NCBI GenBank assembly: GCA_038030265.1
Contig: CM075942.1
Span: 11,986,029-12,050,028 of the forward strand
DNA from: Corythucha ciliata
Taxonomy: Eukaryota > Arthropoda > Insecta > Hemiptera > Tingidae
Direction of reading: 5' to 3'
DNA: 64,000 bases
Shown: piece after piece, positions 54,481 through 64,000 of the stretch
Layout: each line of letters starts with the position of its first letter
Numbering within the stretch: position 1 is the stretch's first letter
Notes under the pieces: generated by a model
What the model was told of the DNA's origin: nothing
Database searches by the model: none
Seen by the model: the letters and a program-made list of their open reading frames with translations, nothing else
Translations under genes and position numbers: made by a program

Positions 54481-55805
54481 CCGTTTCTAGGCCTTTTGAA
54501 TAGGACGCAACGGAAAATAGTTAATTTCTGAGCTATAAATTTGATAATTCTGAAGGCATTTTTGTGAGATATGGGAAAATTGGCTTATTTTGGGCCAGAT
54601 CTGTGATATTTAGGGTCGCATATTGTCTGTTTTACAGCCATAAGACTCAAATTGATGTATTATAGGACCATAAAGTCGGTTTTAGATGCTAGGTTGGAAA
54701 TTTGTGAGGCGGACGGTTACTTCCCGGTTACTTCTTTAAACACATTTCTCTCAGATAATTTAAGAGAAACTATATTTGTTGACCGAAAGGTAAGGTTTTA
54801 TGGGTCAATTGTCTATTTTAAAGCCGAATAAATCAATTATTGGCTAAAACAAGAAAGAAACGTTTAGCGTTAAAGAGGAACATTCGTGCGCTGTATGGTC
54901 ACTTTCCGAGATTTTGGTTAATTTTACATCCCACTGGTTAATATTCTTTGAGATTTTTAGGAAAACCAGGCGGTTTTTGGGTGATGTTGCTGTATATTCG
55001 GAACGAATTGTACAAATTGACGGTTTCAAAGTCAATTATTTGCTTTCAGGGTTGGGAGGGGTTGACATTCGGAGTCAAATAGGCTGTTTAAATGTTAAAA
55101 CTTAAAACCGGTGAAAAATTGTTGTGCTTAATGATTTGGAACGACTTTCATTCATTGGACCACGTTCCTGGGCTCATTATCTCAGTGATTTCGTGAAAAA
55201 TGCCGAATTTTGATCAAAACTTCAAGATTTTCCACCTAAATCGTCTTTTACAGAGTCAAATAATCGTTTTCAGGCACTGGGTTTATCAAATAGACAGTTT
55301 TAGCAGTGGACTTGAGGGTTTTTTCACGTTCCGGGGGTTTCGCTCATTAGACCTTCACCTGCTGGCACAAATTCACTGTGATTTGAAGGAATAAAACTGG
55401 TCAATTTTAGTCAAACTGTAAGTATTTGGTCAGACATTCTTTTTCAAGGGCAACAAGTAGAATTGGTGCACTTCCCGGCCAAATGCACAGCTTGAGCGAT
55501 GAAATTTAGAATGCGTATGCTGAAATCACCGCGACTTTTCGGCAAGTTGGTCACTTTTTTAAGTACAAACGAGAGAATTGATTTACCTTGGACTGATAAC
55601 GAGGAAAGATGGCCAGTTTTCGGGGGAAATGGCTACATGAAACTGTATGTTTTTTTGGACTGAGTCGTCTTCGTCAAGACGATTTCTCGGTTTCAGGGAC
55701 CGAATTCACAAATTTACTGGTCAATCATGAATATTTAGCAGTGAAATTGACAGTTTTCTGTGGTACCGTCACTTTCTGCAACATTTTGGCTCATTAAACC
55801 ACGTA
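54480..55805 (+). repeat. Degenerate array, family D
   Basis: Words GTCAGTTTTAG, AAATTG and GGGTCAAAT at irregular 21-29-bp steps, punctuated by GCTCATTGGACCACG-like words (about 55152, 55337, 55787) that recur in the D array after 57.3 kb. Confidence 0.6.
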
Positions 55806-55809
55806 CAGA

Positions 55810-57335
55810 CAGTAGCGTACCGTGGTAGGGGTGTGAAGGGTGGAAGGAGGGCGGCCCTTGGTGAGCTTCAATATTGGAAAAATTGGATTTTTAGGTCCTA
55901 CATTCATGGATGATGATGTATTAGGTACGTGAAATGGTTGGACGGTGATTTAGCTCCTTTCCACGATTCCATCCGACCTGGAGAATGTAATGTTGTCGTA
56001 GATCAGCAAAGAGTGTGGCTTCGAATATTCATATTTGATTGAGCCCACAAAAGCGCTCTTCTGAAGGCTCAAATTAAGAAAATTCACACCTTCTGGAGGT
56101 AAATTATCAGCTAAAATAGAGAAAATACGCAGATCCCCAGTTGAATTAGGCTAATTGAGAAGAGGCACTAATGTGCTATGATCGGCAATTTGCTGACGTG
56201 GCAAAATAATTGAAAAAAGTGCTAATATTCATGGCCAAAACTGCGAAAAAGTGCTCGTTCGTGGTTTCTCAATGACCGAAATTGAGAAAAAAGGTCAACT
56301 CAAAAACTGTACGAGTGAAAACCATCGTAACGAAAAAAACAAACGCAAATAAAAATGAGAATAGGCGGTAATTCGCCGCAAAATTTTCGGAAAACTCTAT
56401 TTAACAGCTAAAATTGAGAACAATCGATAATTAGCGGCTAAAATTAGGACGAAGAGCTTATTCGTGAAGAGTAGGTAATTAATTCGCGGCTAAAATCGAG
56501 AAAAAACTCTAATACGGGGATAAAGTGTAGAAAGAACGTTAATTCACGGATGTAAATGAAGAAAAATCACTAATTCGCTGATAAAATTGAGAAAGCACCA
56601 AATCCGTAGCTTCTCAAAGATTCTTCGATGCTAAAACTGAAGAAAAGCGTTAATCCACAGCTAAAAGTGAAAAAAATATTGCTAATTTTGAGCTAAAATA
56701 TAAGAAATACACGAGGCTAATATTGAGAAAAACAGTAATTTTCAGTTCAAATTGAAGAATAGTTCTAATTCACTGCTGAAATTGAGAAAAAATCGCCAAT
56801 TTGCAGCTAGAATTGCGAAAAACGTCCATTCATGGCATAAATTGAGAAAAATAGCTAATTGACAGGATATAAATGGTATACTACGCTGTTAAAATTGAGG
56901 AAAATCGCAAATTAACAGCCAAAATTTAGGAATATCACATAATCACTGGTAAACTGTGGTGAAATCTATAAATAAAACACGCCCTTTCGCTCCTTCTAAA
57001 AGCAAATTTGTAGCTAGAATTGAGAAAAAGCGCCAGGTCGTGGCTTTAGGTGAAAAAACGCACTAATTTGAGGTTCAAACTGTGAAAAACCACTGATCCA
57101 TGGGTTAAAGTGAAAAAAAAAAAACGCTAATTTGGGGCTAAAATCTAGAAATGTTCGCTAATTTAGGGGGTAATATTGAAAAACCCACTAATTAGCGCGG
57201 CTAAAACTAAGAAAAGCGCTAATTTTCAGCTCAAATTTAAAAAAGTGATTATTTGCACGTAAAATTGAGAAAAAACTCTTATTGACGGGATGAAAACGCT
57301 ATTTCGCTGTTAAATAGAGAAAAGGCGAATTTCCT
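55810..57335. mobile_element. A-array hAT-like element, copy 3, lacking its tail
   Basis: It starts CAGTAGCGTACCGTGGTAGG, matching an internal CAGTAGCTTACCGAGGTAGG at about 21082 in copy 1. The head (TTTTTAGGT, GGTTGGACGGTGATTTAGCT, GATCAGCAAAGAG) and the array follow in the same order. The array runs straight into family D at about 57340 and the ACGCCACTG tail is missing. Confidence 0.65.
56040..57335 (+). repeat. 30-bp tandem array, family A (copy 3)
   Basis: About 43 degenerate units, with a TCTAAAAGCAAATTTG punctuation near 56993 equivalent to those in copies 1 and 2. Confidence 0.82.
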
Positions 57336-57339
57336 GGCC

Positions 57340-59300
57340 AAACAGGAAGTTTTAGCGATCAAATTTGGAATTCTCGACTTTTGAGGTACTAGACGTTCGT
57401 TGGAGCACGTATACTAAGCTGATATTGCGGCGATTTTTAGGCGAGTGAGTTATTGTTTCGGTGAAATGGCTCATTTATAGTCTGAACTGTCAGATTTTGT
57501 GGTTGAACTGCCTGTTTAACGGACGAATATTTGTTTTAGAGACATTTTTGATCAATTTCAGGGTTTAAATATTCAATTTTAGCTGTAAAACTGTGATTGT
57601 TACTCTCTGAAGTTTCCATTGGACCGCATTTTCGAATATTTCGATGGACAACTGACTGATGGATTTTTTGAACAAACTGTTGGATTCGTTTATTCGATTC
57701 GAATATTCGTTTTTGGTGGCCGAATAAATGATAAAAATCGAGAATTCCAGAAGAGCATATAGTCACTCAAGCTTGTTGGTCCACGCACTAACCTGAAATC
57801 GTCGTGGTTTCAAGGCAAGATGGTCATATTTTGGGGATGAAACAGCTACATTGTACATGAATTGTCGGCATTGTCACTTGGTCAGACTTTAGCTCGTTGG
57901 ACCGCGTATAGTAGGATAAAACCACCGCAATTTTGATACAAGTTGGTCATTTTATGAGTGCATATACCAGAACTGATGAATTTAAGGACCGAAGAATCGG
58001 GTTTAGCGCCAAAAAAACGGTATTTCTTGTGGTTCAGTGGTTCAGTTAGGGTTATTTGGGCTCACGGGGTCCTCTACTGGGCAGTTCGCACTTCTCACAA
58101 GATAGGTTAGTTGAAATGGCTCATTTTCGGACAAAACTGTCATATTTTGTGGCAAAAATTTCTGTTTTTAGTTGAATTTTCGTTTTGAGGGTCAAATAGT
58201 GAGGTTTTGACATTAAAATTGGCAATTTTAGAGGCACGAAGTCACTTTTCTAGTCTTAGGCTCATTGAACCAACTTCGGAGATGAATTATTTGGCAGTTC
58301 GCGGGATACTGGTCAGCTGTCAGGGTGAAGGGTCAAATTTGGTGACCAAGCTGTAAGCTTTTTCATAGAAAATGTCCTCTAAATTGAACCATTGCACTAC
58401 GAAAAACCCTTCCCCCTCACCGTAAACACGTATCTATGACTTGATGCAGGCTTAAAACGGATAATGGACAGCACTCCCGTGTTTCTGCAGTGGCTGAATT
58501 GTCAGGGTTGGTTGAGCCTCCCGTGACTCCCGTTTGAGTTGATTTTTGTGTTCAAAGCTGAATTGATTAATTTCACGATCAACTAGTCCGTTTTAGCGGT
58601 GAAATTGAGAACTCCGGAGGTGTCCACAGGGGAATATTTGCGCGATTTACGTTCATTGGACTAAGACACGGCTCAAATATTCGCAAATTTGAGGCAAAAA
58701 CAGCCAATTTTGGGTCAAACAGTAAGACTTTGTGGTCGAATTGTCTGTTTTGAAGCTTACATAATAATGAATTTCACGGTAAATACTCAATTTAAGTGGT
58801 AAGCTTGGTAATGGCTACTTCACGGAGTTCACGTTCATTGGACGTCCTTGAGGACCAAATTTTACGAGATTTGAAGAAATAATTGATAGTTTTTTTTGGG
58901 GGGGGGATGGCTTAATTCTCGACCAAATTTAAGGCAGAAGATTCGTTTTTACAGCCTAAATGATGACTATCAGAGTCAAATTGCCAGTTTCAGCCATGAC
59001 ATAACTAGATGGAACCAAAAAACAAGATTTTGTGCCTAGAAAGCTTTTCAGGAGAAAAAAAATCCCCAGATTGCTAGCTTTTTGGGCTAAACTATCAGAT
59101 TCATACTAATTTTTCATTTTGTGATGAGAAAATGGTAAAAGTTTTTAGTGCTGGACGGTTTTTTTGGGGCTAGAAACCGCTGAAAATTTTGCTTTTTTCA
59201 CTAAACTGACGGTATAATGGTCAAATAGTCAGTTTCATCGTCAAAATCAGTGGTTTACCGAACAAAAATAGCTAATTTTAAGGTTTAATTGTCGGTAACA
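57340..59300 (+). repeat. Degenerate array, family D
   Basis: Continuation of D-type units (CAAATTGTCAGTTTTAG cores) with recurring TTCATTGGACCACG-like punctuation near 57388, 57897, 58258, 58650 and 58828. Confidence 0.6.
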
Positions 59301-62300
59301 TTTAGAAACAAAAAGAGATCGCGTGTTATGTCACTCAACGTATCCAGGCCCAAGAGAGACTGCAATCAATAAACAAAGAAGAAATGAAAAATTAATAAAC
59401 AAAACAAAAAAAAATGAGCGGCGAAATGTCATTTAAAAATTTAGATGTTGTTTCAAAGCTGCGATTTTTTATTATTCAGCCAGAAGGACTGCCTTGTGCC
59501 TTCTTTGAACATCCCGGTGAAGCCGTCACGCGATGGCTCCAATCATCTTGAGCAATAGCGGCTTTTCTACTTTTTTCTGTTATTTGCGGCTGTCGTCAGT
59601 CATTCGGGACAATAATTTTCCTGAAATCCCGCTCAAGTTTCGTTATTTGTTTTGTTTGGTGGGTGAGTTTGGGGGAGTTTTCTCTTTTATATGGGAGTAA
59701 CGTGAAATTGGACGCGCGCTGTTTTGTTCTGCTGTGGAGTGGAAGGATTTCCAAACCACTCAGAAACTCATTAAAATAATAGTGAGGAAAAACAAATAAT
59801 TATCCTCTACCTGGCCATTAATACTGGCCCTTAAAGGGATGAGACGGTATGACATGGTGGGAGGGGGGGGTTGACAATCGGGTGTTAACAGTGTTGTAAA
59901 ATTGTTAGCGTCCTCATTCAGCCGCGTCGTTCTATAAACGGAAGTTCCCTAGTGTGTGTGTGTGGCGCTCTGTCAAGCCCCCGAATCACCAAACGCGTCA
60001 AACGGAGAAGAAACGGGTTTGATTGTGGGCCATTTATAGAGCCGTTTAAACGTTACGTACTGTTGAACAGCAAGTTTTCAACAGAAAAGGTCCTTTTTAG
60101 AATGGTTTTATAGACGAGTCGTTTGGTCGTTGACGGAGGAGGCGAATTATGATTATGGTTGGACTTATGGTGGGGATTTAATGGTGTAATGATTATTTTA
60201 ACGCAGATTTACTGCGTATTTTAGTGGTTTTAAAACCAGCTAAGTGGTTTGTATTGATCAGGTAGTTAGTACGTGTATAGCTACGACCAATTTAGACAAA
60301 TGTATACGAGCACTCTAACTCAATGCTAATGTTCTGAGCTTTTAAAACACTTTTAACACCTTTGAAGTCGCTTCCAAGGTACAATCATTGTAATGGTCTA
60401 ATGAAAACAAAACAAAATAAACAATTAGACAAAAACAAAAGTTCTCTATGACGACTCCTTCAGCACAAGAAGGCGAAAGCTCAGGAAACGAAGAAGTAGA
60501 AGAAGTAATAAGCCAATACCCTAACAATAAAATATTAATCAAATAAATTCTAATAAATCTCCTTTAAAAGATTATTTTTTTACCTTTAGTGCCCTATTGC
60601 CCTACAGACCAACTTTAACAAGAGATTGAAGGGCACTCCTCGGTATTGTCTGCGGCAGAGAGCAAACAGGACACTCCCCTATCCTTCCCTTTATCCATTA
60701 AGGACCCTTCATTCCCAACCACTTCAGACGCAGTCCCACCACTCGTGCGACCATATTTTATTCCTTCGAAACACGCTCCACCTCGTTCGCCATTCTAAAA
60801 GTCTCCCCGACCAATGAAAAATGACAACGGTTTGTTGGGGGGGGGGGGGCTCCAGACTACTGTGATGAGAATATGGTGGGAGGCTCCCACCATTAGAAAA
60901 ATAAAGATTGGGTAGAAGGGGAATGTTGCCTTGGAAACCATCGCCATGAGGTGTACGAAAGGTTGTTATGGTGTCGGTGCGGGAGGGGGAGGGAGAGCCA
61001 GATGAGGATGCTGCGCGAGGCGGCTATAGGCTGGACCACAAACTCGAAGGAGTGAGAAAATTTACAACCTGCCGCGCCTTGCTTTGGGTAGAAACCGACT
61101 GTTGGCCCTTTACCTCTTATATTTGAAGATTTCGTTTTATTTATTTGTAACGTTTTGCCTCCACTCAAAAGTAAATTTTGACGTTATTTATGAGTGTTTT
61201 GAAGAATAAAAAAATGTTTAAAATAGGGTGCAATAGAGGTGGGACATATGGGCACAATTTCTTGCCACATGTTTACGCCACCTCGACACGTGTAAACCAT
61301 AAGGGCAAGAACGACCCTTTTATTATTCAGCTCACAAGAAGTGGTTGATTCGTCGGTGTAATGGAGTTCTCTCACGTCAATGTGTGTCCTTTCTGACTTG
61401 ATCCACGTGGTCCGGTCAAGTTCTTGCCCTCCCCACTGTCCTTTTTATCGGTAGACAAATTTATTAATGAGATTCCGAGGGAAACAATCATTTGAAGCAG
61501 CAAACTGCCGGTAATACTCCCAAGAGAATATTTAATTAATTATTGTCTTTAATTATTTGTGCAAGCCAATTAGCGTTATCGGGGTCCATCAGGTAATTAC
61601 AGTATGCATCGTTTAGTATCTCAATAAAATTAAAAAAAAAAAAACAAAAAAACAACACGAAGACGCCACGGGTGTGCTTGCGGCTGGGAAGGGCAAAGGA
61701 ATCCGTACAGGAGCGACTCTTCTCGGATTCTCCTACAACGAGGCCGGTTAGTCTTTAGTCTAGGCAATTTCCCGCAGAGGCCATCGTGTCCTGCGTAGCA
61801 GCCTAACTCCCCCCCCCCTTCCGACAAAGCCCGTGCAGCGACGGGAGAAAAAGGTCCTTCGACGACAATGATGCGAGGCGGACTTTAAAAACGGGTCCTT
61901 TTCGTCTTGGATAATTCCGCTAGGTTGAGTATAACTCGGCGTTCAAATACACTGTGAAGGCGGCAGCCCACCCCCTTTGGGGAAGCCGCCCCCTTGTTTT
62001 TTTGCTGTACTATCCATAGAAGTCGTTGCAGTATACCTAACCATTCGTTGCTGGTATTAAGCAATTCTTTTGACTAAATAAACGAATTATTTCACATCTC
62101 CCGCCTTTATAGAAATTTGATTGGAAGGTAAGGCACGGAATCCTGTTGTTTAGCTCATAAACCGCTGATTTTGCCCTTGAAAATGAATATTCACCTTCCC
62201 AAATAAACGTACGTTCTGATTTAGCGCCAAGTATTATAATTTTAGCCCTGGAGCTCATTCATCTCAGGATTTGTGCCTCAAAACTCCTTGAAGTGTCCTA

Positions 62301-62860
62301 AAAAGCTATGCAGCTGAGAGGCACAAAAGTTAAAAGAATTGTCCGAGAAATGTCTAACGCATTGTAGAAAATTCTAGTGTTTTGACTGAACTCGGAATAG
62401 CGACCAACCCATGGACAGGATTTTGTGTAAAACCCGGTAATTTGACCCTGATTCTTTGAATCTGGAAGTTTAGCTCCACAGCCTGAGCGTATAGTGGACC
62501 TGGCGTCACCTTGGTCGTGTCAATGAACTCGTGTCCAGCTCTGATTGCGACCATTGTCGCCTATATGGCTACTGCATACTCCTGGGCAATTCCTCGCGAT
62601 CTTCCACTGTACGTCACTGTTTACCGCTTAACGAGCCGGTGGCCTAATTGATGCCAATAGTTTTACGTGGCTCGGCATAGCGATGACGCGGGTGGGTGCT
62701 CGAAACAACAGATGGTCCGCGCAGTGCTCTCATACTCCGTCTATACTCTTCTGTGCGGCATGTTGGGCAAGGAATGGAGACGCGAACAGTTTGTGTGGTA
62801 TACGAGGCTGCTGCATGCTTGGGGGGGTAGGGGTGGCATGACTGCCACCTTTTCGCAAGT
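59301..62860. other. No gene seen
   Basis: AT-rich with G13 near 60837, an A12 run near 61630 and TG repeats near 59954. None of the ORFs has a recognised domain. A minus ORF 62554-62354 starts with ATG and has ACCAAG before GTGACG, a weak splice-donor match; it is not convincing alone. Confidence 0.45.
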
Positions 62861-62869
62861 TTTGGCTGT

Positions 62870-64000
62870 TCCAGAAATCAAATTTCGTGGGTTTCTCTCA
62901 TTCAATGCTCAATCCGTCGAATTTTTATGACCATTTCGCAGGTCTGGCTCTTTCATAAACACAATGTCACAGGTCTCTTGGCCCCAATGGAGGAACGCCA
63001 CAAAAGCGGTCAATAATCGCGTGAAACCAGTTAATCGGTCCCCCAAACTCATATTCATGCTGAAACTGGACATAGTGGGGCCATTATGAAAGCCCAACTT
63101 TGCGCGTTTGGATCTTTGAAAAACCACGCATATCGAGGGGTTTCATGGATTATTCCACGGACCCAGTGCCGTAATTTGTCCCATAAGCTTGGTAGCTCTA
63201 AGACAATGGAGTGGTGGGGCCATAACAGCAAAATATTTCACGTTTGACAGTTTCAAAAAATCGAGTTTAATGGATTTTTACTCCATAAAAATCCAATTTC
63301 GCGTGTTTCACTCCTCTTAAAATAATTTATTGGGTCCTTGGTTGGTGATTCCTCGTTCAAAGAATCAATTTCATTGGTTCGGCTCTAGAAAACCCCAAAT
63401 TTTGAGCGGGCTGACTCTATCAAAAGTCAGATACCGTGGATTTGGTCATTTTAACGCAAACTTCGGTGACTTTGGCTTCTTTCAAAATCATTTCGCGATT
63501 CTGGCTCTTTCTAGAAATCAATTCCACTATATGTTTACTCGTTAAAAAAAAATAAAATAATTTTATGGGATTTCCTCGTTCTTAAAATCAAATTTCATGC
63601 ACGGTCAAGAAAAAAAATGTTAAAAACGGTCAAGAACCACGTGGAAGGCGTTAATTTGTGAGTTCATTCGTTGTAATACTGGCATGTCAGGGTCATGACA
63701 GCAGAATTTTTCACGTTTGACAGTTTTCAAAACTAAATTTCATGGATTTGGCTCGTTAAAAACTCGCTCTTAACACTAAAAAACGCGCTCTTCCGTTTTT
63801 CAAAAATCATTTTTCGATTGAAAAAACCAATTTCATGATTTTTCCTCGTTGAAAAAATCAACTTTGCGGGGTTTCTTTTTCTGCAAACGTATTTTGTGGG
63901 TTTGGCTGTTTCAAAAGCAGTGGTTCGAGGAGTTCTGCTTTTTCAAAAACCAAAATGTAATGGTTTCCATGTGTCCGTGGCCCATTCTGGGACGTGGTCA
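62870..64000 (+). repeat. 30-bp tandem array, family C, to the window edge
   Basis: Units with TTTGGCTCTTTCAAAA and AATTTCGTGGGTTT. A longer segment (CAGCAAAATATTTCACG then TTTGACAGTTT) at about 63227 recurs at about 63703, a higher-order period of about 476 bp. Confidence 0.75.

Overview
This window looks like nuclear DNA of an invertebrate animal, most likely an arthropod. The evidence is Copia gag/pol pieces with a GGTTATGGG primer site typical of insect Copia elements, PIF/Harbinger, pogo/Tigger and hAT-like DNA transposons, a truncated non-LTR retrotransposon with a target-site duplication, a spliced gene with a 53-nt intron preceded by TCAGT (an arthropod initiator motif), and no operons or ribosome sites. 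It is gene-poor and repeat-rich.

Layout. 1-3.0 kb: two Copia fragments in opposite orientation, tandem hairpins and a small inverted-repeat element. 3.0-7.2 kb: no gene seen, many poly-G tracts. 7.7-10.0 kb: degenerate 30-bp tandem repeats (families B and C) with a palindromic MITE inserted. 12.7-14.9 kb: a hAT-like element with a TSD, carrying a tRNA gene and a 30-bp family A array; a second A array follows to 16.65 kb. 19.0-24.6 kb: a candidate large CACTG-terminus element with CGGTC-rich subterminal arrays; a 2.3-kb hAT-like element (TSD CACTGAGG) filled with family A repeats sits inside it. 25.5-27.0 kb: mixed C, A and B arrays. 27.0-37.7 kb: a repeat unit present as one whole copy and one split copy. 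The whole copy is interrupted by a 532-bp Harbinger MITE, the split one by a 4.6-kb pogo element that itself holds a 1.5-kb Harbinger element. Each copy shows the other's empty site. 37.9-39.3 kb: a 5'-truncated LINE with TSD TCAAATATTT. 40.1-42.7 kb: a second copy of the 2.3-kb hAT-like element. 44.68-45.80 kb: the only convincing host protein gene, a two-exon plus-strand gene for an unrecognised ~354-residue protein. 46.9-64 kb: mostly arrays of families D, C and A, with a third copy of the A-array element at 55.8-57.3 kb.

The most interesting theme is the clan of degenerate ~30-bp minisatellites (A, B, C, and a shorter relative D). They cover roughly 30% of the window in both orientations, seem to share one ancestral unit, and in at least two unrelated hAT-like elements are the cargo that was moved. 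Apart from the protein gene, the tRNA and a few weak exon-like ORFs, I see no host genes; all transposon genes in view are broken. Family names rest on motif recognition by eye, not on searches.
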